The notes below the pieces were generated by a model. That model searched no databases. It saw only the letters and a list, made by a program, of their open reading frames with translations, and was not told the origin of the DNA. The position numbers and the translations under genes were made by a program. Positions 1 through 7,360 of a stretch of 54,170 bases of DNA are shown here, in pieces. The stretch is from the NCBI GenBank assembly GCA_021372945.1, contig JAJFTK010000090.1, positions 1 to 54,170 of the forward strand, given 5' to 3'. The stretch comes from Planctomycetaceae bacterium (GTDB lineage Bacteria > Planctomycetota > Phycisphaerae > Sedimentisphaerales > Anaerohalosphaeraceae). The stretch's first letter is position 1. Each line of letters starts with the position of its first letter.

Positions 1-126
1 GAAATACTCCAAATCATCAGCATCCTGCTTTTCGAGAAAACCACGCTAAAACAAGCACTTACAGGATATGACTATGATTTTAAAGAGCAGCAAAACTGTA
101 ACCAACTGTCCTTATTCGACTTATAA
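1..126 (+). CDS. Transposase, C-terminal 41 residues only (contig edge)
   Basis: An open frame enters from the left contig edge and ends at TAA 124-126. The encoded tail, EILQIISILLFEKTT followed by a stretch ending NQLSLFDL, resembles the C-termini of IS4-family DDE transposases; the family assignment is from memory of such tails and was not searched. The catalytic DDE residues are outside the window. It is too short to predict whether the full copy is intact. Confidence 0.65.
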   Translation, partial: EILQIISILLFEKTTLKQALTGYDYDFKEQQNCNQLSLFDL

Positions 127-141
127 TGGGACAGTACTGAT
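1..141 (+). mobile_element. Insertion sequence end, left copy (partial, IS4-like)
   Basis: These 141 bases recur exactly, in reverse complement, at 54030-54170; identity stops at base 142. Reading frame 1 is open from the first base to a TAA at 124-126 and encodes a typical transposase C-terminus (residues such as FEKTTLKQAL and NQLSLFDL). Near the tip there is an inverted repeat, ACTGTCC at 105-111 and GGACAGT at 129-135, followed by the palindrome CAGTACTG. The IS edge must lie at or just before 141, because the sequences of the two copies diverge there. The rest of the element is outside the contig. Confidence 0.8.
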
Positions 142-556
142 ACACAATATACAATCGCGGAAGGGTTTTACGCTGCTGGAGGCGATGATGGCCATGGTTT
201 TGCTGGCCATTGCCGCCGCCGGAGTGCTGCTGCCTTTTGCGGGCGCCGCTAATCAACAGGCCCAGGGCGCGCATCAAACGATCGCGGCCCAATTGGCTTC
301 GGAACTGATGGAAAGAATCGCGGCCGCAGACTTCAGCACGATCATCGCAACGTACAACGGGTATGCCGAATCCGCGGGCGCATTGCGGGACGCCGCCGGC
401 CAGATGCATACTGGCCCGGCTTATGCGGGTTTCAGCCGCTACGCGGTTTGTCAGCCCGCAACAGCAGCTTCCGTGAACATGGTCCAGGTGACGGTTGTGG
501 TGCTCTATCAAGGCGCCGAGATCACGCGTGCCACAACACTTGTTGGAAGGAACTAA
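142..556 (+). CDS. GspI/PilV-like prepilin, 5' end cut by the IS
   Basis: This is a minor pseudopilin-type protein of the inner-membrane pseudopilus. It carries a class III leader site RKG|FTLLEAMMAM followed by a hydrophobic helix (MAMVLLAIAAAGVLLPF), which prepilin peptidase would cleave after the glycine. The native frame runs back only to base 142, where the IS begins. No ATG, GTG or TTG lies between the IS edge and the RKGF motif, so the original start codon seems to have been removed or moved. In-frame ATGs at 68 and 74 lie inside the IS and would give a hybrid leader of about 30 residues. The J-like gene follows after 82 bases. I-like assignment rests on its position before a J-like gene. 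Confidence 0.7.
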
Positions 557-629
557 TCACGGATTACGCGGATTTTCGCGGATTTTCTTCTCAGAAAAAT
601 AATCCGCGTCAATCTGTGAAATGCGTGAT
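556..629. repeat. Imperfect inverted repeat between pseudopilin genes
   Basis: The gap between the I-like and J-like genes is filled by two related arms: ATCACGGATTACGCGGATT on the left, and AATCCGCGT followed by AATC and CGTGAT on the right. They could form a long interrupted hairpin. The wording (CGCGGATT, AATCTGTGAAAT) is reminiscent of dispersed intergenic repeats seen in many environmental genomes, and AATCTGTGAAAT recurs at about 22684-22695 just after fusA. Function unknown; it may stabilise the mRNA or be a REP-like element. Confidence 0.45.
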
Positions 630-638
630 TAAAACAAT

Positions 639-1136
639 ATGAGAAGCCAACAGACACAACGTGGGTTTACGCTGATGGAATTGATGATCGCCTTGCTGGT
701 CTCATCGATCGTGCTGGGGGCCGTCGCGGTCCTGGCCAACGCGGCCACGATCGCCTCTGCGGCAACGGACGATATGTCGCGCAGCCAATCGCATCTCCAG
801 CAGATAGCGTTTCGTTTCACGGATGTAATCCGGCGGGCCAATTGCGTGCTCGGCACGTCCGCGGATGAATTCAGCCTGTGGCATGATATTAACGCCGACG
901 GCCTGGCAACGGCTGATGAGCTGACCCGGATCTGGCGCGGTTCCGGCGGGCAGGGACTTTCGGTCGGCAGCCTCGAAACGTACGCAAGCTGCTCAAACGT
1001 GACCTTTGCCTATGATTATGCGGCACCCCTGACCCGATTCGTCACCGTCTGGTTTGACTTGTCCGAAAACGGCCAGACGCAGCGTTACAGCATCAGCGCC
1101 CATCTGCGAGGCTCTGATATCCATCGTAAATTCTAA
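639..1136 (+). CDS. GspJ-like prepilin
   Basis: A protein of 165 residues with a short charged leader ending in QRG, then FTLMELMIALLVSSIVLGAV, the class III prepilin motif with Glu at +5 and a hydrophobic helix. It would be cleaved by prepilin peptidase and inserted in the inner membrane as a minor pseudopilin. The mature part is a soluble domain without recognisable motifs. Position after an I-like and before a K-like gene suggests the GspJ role in the pseudopilus tip, but the family label is by context and length. The ATG at 639 leaves the expected eight-residue leader. Confidence 0.7.
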   Translation: MRSQQTQRGFTLMELMIALLVSSIVLGAVAVLANAATIASAATDDMSRSQSHLQQIAFRFTDVIRRANCVLGTSADEFSLWHDINADGLATADELTRIWRGSGGQGLSVGSLETYASCSNVTFAYDYAAPLTRFVTVWFDLSENGQTQRYSISAHLRGSDIHRKF

Positions 1137-1144
1137 GACCGTCG

Positions 1145-1621
1145 ATGAAGAAACATACCCAGAAAATCCGTTTACGCAAAGGCATGGCATTGCTTATGGT
1201 ATTGTTCATGGTGATCGCGATCGCCGCCATCAGCGCAGGACTGATCGCCCGTTCGGACGCGGCCATGCTTTGCGGCAACAACTTCGACAAGCGCAGCCAG
1301 GCGGACAGCGTCGCCTGGGGCGGCCTGGAACATGCCCGGGCGCTGGTACTCAGTCCCGACAACGCCGTTCCCTTGGCGGGATGGTCCGGTCAGGACCTTC
1401 AGCTTGATAGCGGCAGTTCTTTGTATTACGATCTGACCGTCGGCCCTGCCCAAATCGCCGCATCGGACCCCAATCTTCCTTCGACGTACAGGTATTCGAT
1501 CCAGTGCCGCGGTTACTTCAAGAAAGGCAGCCGGGTGGCGGCAAGCAGCACGCTCGACGCGACCCTGCTGTACGACCCCAATACGTTGCGGGCTTCATAT
1601 ATTTCATTGCGCCGCCAGTAG
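1145..1621 (+). CDS. GspK/PilX-like minor prepilin
   Basis: A 158-residue protein starting eight bases after the J-like stop. It has a basic leader (KIRLRKG) followed by MALLMVLFMVIAIAAISAGL, an N-terminal helix in which the usual Glu+5 is not present. Missing Glu+5 is a known trait of GspK and PilX-type tip pseudopilins, which supports this role. It is much shorter than typical GspK (about 300 residues) and lacks an obvious large alpha-helical insertion domain, so PilX-like is equally possible. Probably cotranscribed with the two preceding prepilin genes. Confidence 0.6.
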   Translation: MKKHTQKIRLRKGMALLMVLFMVIAIAAISAGLIARSDAAMLCGNNFDKRSQADSVAWGGLEHARALVLSPDNAVPLAGWSGQDLQLDSGSSLYYDLTVGPAQIAASDPNLPSTYRYSIQCRGYFKKGSRVAASSTLDATLLYDPNTLRASYISLRRQ

Positions 1622-1983
1622 CGTCCCATAAAAAAATCCGCTTCGGCATCCACGTGTTTTTTCATTCCGGCAGACTTGAAAGTGCCGCCAAATTGCTAAA
1701 CGGTCCAGTTCGGACGATTACGCCGGTTGTATCGATCATAGCGATTGTATGGCCCGCGGCGTTCCGAAAATGAGTTGAAATTGGGGTTTATTAAGACCAC
1801 TTCCTGAGGAGGTTTAACGCCAATTGCCCGCAATTGACACCTCTTTGGCCAGGTCGCGAAAACCCGTGCGGCTTTGGGCTCAGCCGCTTTTTTATAGGCT
1901 TAAGCAAGAGGCCGCACGTGACGAAAAAGAATGGCCGGTTCGTGTAGAGCCGGCGCTTCAGGTGATTTAAAACGAGACGAACT
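1622..1983 (+). other. 362-base intergenic stretch in the pilus cluster
   Basis: No gene was found here. It contains the terminator at 1868-1893, a GC-rich hairpin GCCGG/CCGGC around 1933-1954 and, close to the next ATG, a weak ribosome site (GAGACG). A new transcript for the H-like gene probably starts in or before this gap, but no clear -35/-10 pair was seen. Confidence 0.4.
1868..1893 (+). terminator. Intrinsic terminator or attenuator before the H-like gene
   Basis: GCGGCT (1868-1873) and AGCCGC (1882-1887) form a six-pair stem with an eight-base loop, directly followed by six T (1888-1893). It lies within the 362-base gap between the K-like and H-like genes. A downstream segment GCCGCAC (about 1912-1918) can also pair with GTGCGGC of the left arm, giving an alternative fold. 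Either simple termination of the first pseudopilin transcript or a regulated leader is possible. No known riboswitch core was recognised. Confidence 0.55.
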
Positions 1984-2520
1984 ATGGAACATCGAAAAAC
2001 AAAATGCGCTGACGGTTCAGGATTTACGCTGATCGAACTGATCGTGGTGATCGTCATCCTCAGTATCGCCGCACTGGTTGCCGTTCCCATGATGTCCTCC
2101 GCCGCCGACATGCAGGTCCGCTCGGCGGCCAACCGGATCGCTGCCGATATGGACTATGCCAAGAATCTGGCGATGACGCACCAGAAGGCGTACACGCTCG
2201 TGTTCAATCCCTCGGCCGAATCGTACGATCTTCGCGAGACGGCGACCGATGCGGTCATCAGCGATCCTATGCGCACCTCCGAATCTTACGCGATCAATTT
2301 TACCGCCGACAGCCGCCTGTCGCAGGTGGACATTGTTTCCGCTGACTTTGACTCTGACGTCAGCAATGCGGTCACCTTTAACTACGTGGGCTGTCCTTAC
2401 CGGGGCAAGGGCCTGACGGACGCCCTGGCCGTCGGGCGGATCACGCTGCGGGCCGATAACTTTACGCTTTACGTGGACATCGAGCCCGTGACCGGATACG
2501 TCACAATTACCGGACTTTGA
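1984..2520 (+). CDS. GspH-like prepilin
   Basis: A 178-residue pseudopilin with leader MEHRKTKCADGSG and mature start FTLIELIVVIVILSIAALVA, a complete class III signal with Glu+5. The following RSAANRIAADMDYAKNLAM resembles the GspH/FimT pattern of an amphipathic helix leading into a beta-rich globular domain, which ends near GYVTITGL. It would be a minor pseudopilin. It lies downstream of a terminator-like hairpin and upstream of the PilM-like gene by only 43 bases, so it may lead the second transcript of the cluster. The H-like label is from length, helix pattern and context. Confidence 0.7.
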   Translation: MEHRKTKCADGSGFTLIELIVVIVILSIAALVAVPMMSSAADMQVRSAANRIAADMDYAKNLAMTHQKAYTLVFNPSAESYDLRETATDAVISDPMRTSESYAINFTADSRLSQVDIVSADFDSDVSNAVTFNYVGCPYRGKGLTDALAVGRITLRADNFTLYVDIEPVTGYVTITGL

Positions 2521-2563
2521 CCGTACAAACGCAACCGTTTTTTATTTGTTAAGATTTATAAAG

Positions 2564-3685
2564 ATGTTGAGAATTCAATTTAAAACCAAGTCGCAGCCCA
2601 TTGGGTTGGATATCGGTCACTCATTGATCAAGATGATCCAGTTGAGCCGAACCGATCAGTCCATTCGCGTTGAAGCGGCGCAGGAAGAACCGATCGACCG
2701 CTCGCTGGAGCCCGGATCGGACGCCTGGCGGGACCATGTCGCCGCCGCCATCGGCACGATGTTCCGCCGCGGCGGGTTCCAGGGCCGCCGCGTGGTATCC
2801 TGTTTGCCGGGCGACATCCTTAAGATCAAAAGCATGAGGCTGGACACCAAAGAACCCAATGACATCCGTCAGGTCATGCGCACCGAAGTGGCCCAACGGC
2901 TTGGGCTGAATCCCGACTGCGATGAATTACGCTACCTTGTGGCGGGACACGTCTATCAGGGAGAGGAAATCAAGAACGAGGTCATTTTCTTCGGGATCGA
3001 ACGCGAGAAACTGGTTCGTCATATCGAACTGCTGGAACGCGCCGGCCTCGTGCCCGTCTCGATCGATACGGTTCCCTGTGCGCTGTTCCGCAGCTTTCAA
3101 ACGACGCTCCGGCGTCGGGAGGACCGCGAACTGGTCAGCGTCTTCGCCGACCTGGGCAACCAATTCACTACGGTCATCATCGGCAAGGGACAGGATATCG
3201 TGTTTGTCAAACTGATCCCCGTCGGCGGCGAACATCTGAACCGCCAGGTGGCCGAGCGCCTGCAGATCGATCTGGAAGACGCGGTCCGTCTCCGGCGGCG
3301 CCTGCGCGATCCGAAGGCCGGCCCCATTGAGGAACAGATGCGCGCCGCGGTTCTGGACGCGATGAGCGGCTCGATCGAGGATCTGGCGCGTGAGATTTCG
3401 CTCTGTTTCAAATATTACACGGTGACGTTTCGCGGCCAGCGTCCCGCCGAAGCCGTCTTTGCCGGAGGCGAAGCGTATGAGTCGGCCCTGATGGAGGCGC
3501 TCGGCAGGCATTTGCAAATGGATATCAAGGTCGCCGAACCGCTCCGGGGATATGACTTGAGCCGCGTCAGCTTCAACGTGCCTGAGCATCCGCAATTATG
3601 TGAATGGGCCATTGCCGTCGGGCTGGGCCTCAAAGGGATGGAGTTGGCGATCGATCAAAAGCAGGAAGAACTGACCAGCGTATGA
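2564..3685 (+). CDS. PilM-like actin-fold assembly protein
   Basis: A cytoplasmic actin/FtsA-like ATP-binding protein that, in type IV pilus systems, docks on the N-terminus of PilN. Visible are the first phosphate motif IGLDIGHSLIKMIQL near the N-terminus and a second nucleotide-binding stretch around FADLGNQFTTVIIGKG, with VFAGGEA near residue 300. Length (373 residues from the ATG at 2564) fits PilM (about 350). A TTG six codons earlier is also in frame; the ATG was preferred because the TTG has no ribosome site. The stop overlaps the next ATG (ATGA), indicating translational coupling with the PilN-like gene. Confidence 0.8.
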   Translation: MLRIQFKTKSQPIGLDIGHSLIKMIQLSRTDQSIRVEAAQEEPIDRSLEPGSDAWRDHVAAAIGTMFRRGGFQGRRVVSCLPGDILKIKSMRLDTKEPNDIRQVMRTEVAQRLGLNPDCDELRYLVAGHVYQGEEIKNEVIFFGIEREKLVRHIELLERAGLVPVSIDTVPCALFRSFQTTLRRREDRELVSVFADLGNQFTTVIIGKGQDIVFVKLIPVGGEHLNRQVAERLQIDLEDAVRLRRRLRDPKAGPIEEQMRAAVLDAMSGSIEDLAREISLCFKYYTVTFRGQRPAEAVFAGGEAYESALMEALGRHLQMDIKVAEPLRGYDLSRVSFNVPEHPQLCEWAIAVGLGLKGMELAIDQKQEELTSV

Positions 3686-4353
3686 AAGAGATTGATTTCA
3701 TCCCGGACTGGTATCGCGCCGATCAAAATCGCAAACGGCGCTATCATTATCAGTACGCGCTCTTGGCGATTCTGCTGACCGTGCTGACAGCCTGGAATTT
3801 CGTGCTCGGCCATCATGTGCAGCGCGTCCGGGCCGAAGCCGATGCGACGCAGGCGATCATAGAGGCCGCGCGCCAGCGTATCGACGAGAGCCTTACGCTG
3901 CAGAATAACATCGACGAGGTCAGCCATAAAACGAGCGAACTGGAGGCCGTGGTTCCCCGCACCCGAACGTCGGCGATCCTTGCCGAGCTATCCTATGTGG
4001 CCGGCGAAAATATCATTTTTCGCGACCTGAAACTGCAGCTTGAACCTGTGAACGCCGGGTCGGCTCCAAGCGCAGTAAATGCCCAGGCGATCGTAAAGGT
4101 CGCCTCGGCGGAAACCGCGCAAGCCGCACAGCCCGTTCCCGTTCGCATCCAGGTCGTTCTTGGCGGCGTCGCCGCGCGGCCCGCCGACGCGGCCGCCCTG
4201 ATCTACAGGCTGGAACAGTCCGCGTACTTTGAACAGGTCGTCCCCGCGTTCACGCGAGCCGGCAAGCTCGGCGAACGCGACGTAACCGAATTTGAGATCC
4301 GCTGCTATGTGGCGGATTACCGTTTAGGAAGATCGAATGAAGCGTCTCGATAG
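3682..4353 (+). CDS. PilN-like inner-membrane protein
   Basis: A bitopic membrane protein with a short cytoplasmic N-terminus MKEIDFIPDWYR. This matches the conserved INLLPWR-like PilN segment that binds PilM. One transmembrane helix (YALLAILLTVLTAWNFVL) is followed by a coiled coil (about residues 45-95) and a periplasmic ferredoxin-like domain. The start was set at 3682 because it overlaps the PilM stop and gives the canonical N-terminus; an upstream in-frame ATG at 3604 lies within pilM. The 3' end overlaps the PilO-like gene by 17 bases. 223 residues, close to the usual length. Confidence 0.75.
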   Translation: MKEIDFIPDWYRADQNRKRRYHYQYALLAILLTVLTAWNFVLGHHVQRVRAEADATQAIIEAARQRIDESLTLQNNIDEVSHKTSELEAVVPRTRTSAILAELSYVAGENIIFRDLKLQLEPVNAGSAPSAVNAQAIVKVASAETAQAAQPVPVRIQVVLGGVAARPADAAALIYRLEQSAYFEQVVPAFTRAGKLGERDVTEFEIRCYVADYRLGRSNEASR

Positions 4354-4876
4354 ACCACAATCGCTGATCTTGCTTACGGCCATCGTTATGCTGGCCGGTT
4401 TTGGAGGCCTGCGCTACTGGCCGCTGCTTCGGCAGAGGCATGTCCTCGCCGCCCAAATGGAGCAGCAGTCTCTGCAGATGGAAGAGATCCGCCAGTACAG
4501 CAGTCTGCTGCCTGAACTGCGGCACCGGCAGCGCGACCTGGAAGATCATTTGCGGCGCTTCACCACGCAAATCCCCGCGCAGCGGGATTTCGCCGGGCTC
4601 TGGCAGCAGATCGCCGATGCCATGAATACCTGCGCCCTGCGCGAGCCCTGGGTGCAGCCCGGCGCCGAAACCCGCTCCGGACGGCTGTGCTGCATTCCCG
4701 TCACGATCGAATGCAAGGGCTCGCTCGAGCAGGTCTTCGCGTTTTGTAAATCGCTGGAAGGCATGGAGCGCTTGGTCCGGATGGAAGAAATGAAATTGGA
4801 GAACAGCGCTGAACTGAACGCCGAGCTGAAGATGAAAGCGCGGGTAGCCGTTTATTATCAGCCCGAAACAATGTGA
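4337..4876 (+). CDS. PilO-like inner-membrane protein
   Basis: A 179-residue bitopic protein with one N-terminal transmembrane helix (LILLTAIVMLAGFGGLRYW), a coiled coil rich in Gln and Glu (about residues 35-75) and a periplasmic alpha/beta domain (ITIECKGSLEQVFAF-like segment). This is the PilO topology; PilO dimerises with PilN and connects to PilP. The family is poorly conserved, so assignment leans on topology and gene order (M-N-O). It overlaps the PilN-like gene and is followed after seven bases by the PilP/GspC-like gene. Confidence 0.7.
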   Translation: MKRLDRPQSLILLTAIVMLAGFGGLRYWPLLRQRHVLAAQMEQQSLQMEEIRQYSSLLPELRHRQRDLEDHLRRFTTQIPAQRDFAGLWQQIADAMNTCALREPWVQPGAETRSGRLCCIPVTIECKGSLEQVFAFCKSLEGMERLVRMEEMKLENSAELNAELKMKARVAVYYQPETM

Positions 4877-4883
4877 ACCCTAT

Positions 4884-5510
4884 ATGGCAAACCATGATCT
4901 GACCAATACCGCGAAAAAGATTGCCTTATCGGCTCCGCTGTCAGGCATCAGCCCCAAGACCATGGCGGCGGTCGTCCTGATGGCGACCATGGCGATTTTG
5001 TGGGGGCGGGTACTGCTTCGGGGGCGAAGCGGTCCGGCGACCGCGCAGGCGCAGGAAGCGGCGGCTGTTCCACAGCAAACTATGGAAACCGTTCAAACAC
5101 CACAGATGCAGTTTGAGCCGGTTGAACTGCCCTTTGTCGCCGGCCGCAATGACCGGCTGGGTGCCGACCTGTTCTCGAAGCAGCGATGGACGGCCTTCGA
5201 TTTTGAAGATGCGGTGCAAGGGCCCGTGGAAATCGCGGTTGATGCCAAAACGGAAGAAAAGATGCACCTGGCCAACCTGGATGCGATTGCCAAAGAAACC
5301 GTGCTGGAGGCCGTGATCCGCACAGCTGACGGCAGCGGCATGCAGGCGTTTATCGGCGGCAAGGTCCTGACCGTCGGTCAGGTGCTTACGGTAAAGCGTC
5401 AAATGCAGGTCTATGACCTGCTTGTTTCGGAAATATCGCCTCGCGAAGCGGTATTGACCTGGAACGCCTATTCCATTCGTCTAAAAATAACCGAATCCCA
5501 GGAACAATAG
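4884..5510 (+). CDS. PilP/GspC-like periplasmic connector
   Basis: A 208-residue protein with one transmembrane helix (MAAVVLMATMAILWGRVLL), a flexible Ala/Gln/Pro-rich linker and a C-terminal small beta domain. The pattern AFIGGKVLTVGQVLTV and VYDLLVSEISPREAVLTW is the homology-region type found in GspC and PilP, which contact the secretin's N-terminal domains. The transmembrane anchor favours GspC (PilP is a lipoprotein), while position after PilN and PilO favours PilP. It lies 15 bases before the secretin gene, and its job is probably linking the PilN/O platform to the outer-membrane channel. Confidence 0.65.
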   Translation: MANHDLTNTAKKIALSAPLSGISPKTMAAVVLMATMAILWGRVLLRGRSGPATAQAQEAAAVPQQTMETVQTPQMQFEPVELPFVAGRNDRLGADLFSKQRWTAFDFEDAVQGPVEIAVDAKTEEKMHLANLDAIAKETVLEAVIRTADGSGMQAFIGGKVLTVGQVLTVKRQMQVYDLLVSEISPREAVLTWNAYSIRLKITESQEQ

Positions 5511-5525
5511 AAAGGATGGTGTCTT

Positions 5526-7283
5526 ATGTTGGGACGGAAAATCAAGTTCACTGAGTGGCTCATACGAGCAAAGTGGCGGGGGCTGATGATAGTCGGTACG
5601 GCCGCGCTGGCGGTGAGCATGACTGCACCGCTCAAGGCGGAATCCGCGCCGGTGGAGGCGGCGCCGGCGGAAACGGCGGCAGCGCCAGTGCAGGACCAGG
5701 CTGCGCCAACGCCGGCCCAAGCGCCTGCGGCGCCCGAGCAGGCCGTTGAGCCTGTGACCGAGCCCGCGATGACCGGCCAGTCCATTCAAACGATCACGTT
5801 CAAGAAGGACATGCCGATCAAAGATGCGCTGCGGATGCTTGCCCAGATGTACCAGAAGAACATCGTGCCCTCGGCAAAAGTGGACGGGATCGTGACGGTC
5901 ACGAACCTTTACGATGTCTCCTTTGAAGAGGCCCTCCAGGCGGTTTTGGGAACCCATAAATACGAAGCCAAGGGCAACTTCATCAAGGTTTACACGAACG
6001 ACGAATTCATGCAGGACAAGAGCCGCTTTGATCACGCGATCATTGCCCTGCACTATATCAACTCCGATGAGGCCCGCAAGCTGGCCGAGCCCCTGCTGAG
6101 CGAATTCGGCAAACTCGGCGCCACGACCGCGGCGCCCACCGAAATGGAAGCCGGCAAGAGCGGCGATACACTGGCCGTACACGACCGCCTGGTCATCTCG
6201 GACTATCCCGAGAATATCCAGAAGATCCGTGAGATCCTGACCGAGGTTGATGTCGAGCCTATGCAGGTTCTAGTGGAAGTCACCGTGCTGGAAGCGACCC
6301 TGACTGACAAGACACAGTTCGGTGTCAGTTGGTCCAACCTGGATGGCGTCACCGTCAAGGACCCCCTGGGGTATAGCGGCTTTGTTCAGGATTTGGCGCC
6401 CTCGATCAAGTCCGGTTTGGCCGTCGGGATTACGTTTGACAATATCAGCGCGCTGATCACGGCTCTGGAGGACGTGACCGATGTGACCGTCATGGCCAAC
6501 CCTAAGATCCTTGCCCTCAACAAGCAGACCGGCAAGATCATCATTGGCCGCCAGGACGGCTATCTGTCCTTGACGAACGTCGCCGAAGGCGGAACGTCCA
6601 CCCAGCAGGTAGAGTTCCTGGAAAGCGGTACGGTACTGGAGTTTAGGCCTTTTATTGGCCGCGACGGCATGATCCGGATGGAAATCCATCCTGAACAAAG
6701 CACCGGCACGATCGCCGAGACCACGGCCGGCTACACCCTGCCCCAGAAATCGACCACCGAAGTGATCACCAATGTCATGGTGCAGGACAGTCAGACGATC
6801 GTTTTGGGCGGGTTGTTCAAAGAAGAAACAAACCTGTCCAGGTCGCAGGTGCCCATTCTTGGCGATATTCCCGTGCTCGGTGAAGTGTTCCGCGGCGTCA
6901 ATGATACCTCCACTCGCGTGGAGCTGATCGTGCTGATCACGCCTCACATCATCAACACGCCCAAGGAAGCCGACGGCGCCGGCCGCATGGAGGATGTGCT
7001 TCGATTGGCCAACCAGACGCGGCAGAATTTGTATTGGATGAGCCGCGATAAGCTCGATGAGGACCGGTATGCCCGTGCCGTCAAGCTGTACAGCGAAGGG
7101 CAGCCCGATGCTGCTCTGGCGGCGCTGGATTGTCCTTACGAGATCGACCGCACCTACCTCGACAAGGTTCGTCTGAAGGAACGCATTCTGCGTGAGACGC
7201 AGCCCGAGCAGTATAACCAGCTCGAACGCATCATGCTGCGCACTATTGAAAAGGAAGAATCCGGCAAGTGGTTCCGCCGGTAA
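5526..7283 (+). CDS. Secretin (GspD/PilQ family outer-membrane channel)
   Basis: A 585-residue secretin forming the outer-membrane ring. It has a signal peptide (about residues 20-39, ending near PLKAESA), an Ala/Pro-rich linker, and a secretin short N-terminal domain (about 85-160, starting QTITFKKDMPIKDALRML). An N1-like KH domain follows (about 175-240), then the secretin beta domain from about 245 (VLVEVTVLEATLTDK). The secretin signature is VLGGLFKEE followed by VPILGDIPVLGEVFRG and ELIVLITPHI. About 110 extra residues follow the channel domain and may bind a pilotin. It is shorter than proteobacterial GspD and has only one clear N1-type repeat, closer to PilQ-like minimal secretins. Confidence 0.9.
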   Translation: MLGRKIKFTEWLIRAKWRGLMIVGTAALAVSMTAPLKAESAPVEAAPAETAAAPVQDQAAPTPAQAPAAPEQAVEPVTEPAMTGQSIQTITFKKDMPIKDALRMLAQMYQKNIVPSAKVDGIVTVTNLYDVSFEEALQAVLGTHKYEAKGNFIKVYTNDEFMQDKSRFDHAIIALHYINSDEARKLAEPLLSEFGKLGATTAAPTEMEAGKSGDTLAVHDRLVISDYPENIQKIREILTEVDVEPMQVLVEVTVLEATLTDKTQFGVSWSNLDGVTVKDPLGYSGFVQDLAPSIKSGLAVGITFDNISALITALEDVTDVTVMANPKILALNKQTGKIIIGRQDGYLSLTNVAEGGTSTQQVEFLESGTVLEFRPFIGRDGMIRMEIHPEQSTGTIAETTAGYTLPQKSTTEVITNVMVQDSQTIVLGGLFKEETNLSRSQVPILGDIPVLGEVFRGVNDTSTRVELIVLITPHIINTPKEADGAGRMEDVLRLANQTRQNLYWMSRDKLDEDRYARAVKLYSEGQPDAALAALDCPYEIDRTYLDKVRLKERILRETQPEQYNQLERIMLRTIEKEESGKWFRR

Positions 7284-7360
7284 AAATGTTGTTGACGGGT
7301 CTCGGCCGCTTCCGGCGGCCGGGATCCTTTCAGCTTGTTCAAACAAAGACAGGGGTACTT

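Noticed and set aside
1780..1983. c-di-GMP-I (GEMM) riboswitch before the H-like pseudopilin
   Set aside because: The conserved GGGACGCAAAGCC-type core and the tetraloop receptor pattern were not found; only a terminator-like stem is supported.
2927..3595. Long minus-strand frame of 222 residues inside the PilM-like gene
   Set aside because: It lies fully opposite a well-supported gene and is rich in residues expected from antisense of GC-rich codons. The same holds for 12494-13852 and 8620-9876.
7304..7320. Terminator between secretin and TPR lipoprotein genes
   Set aside because: The stem GGCCGC/GCGGCC is real but is followed by GGGATCC, not a T tract, so termination is not supported.
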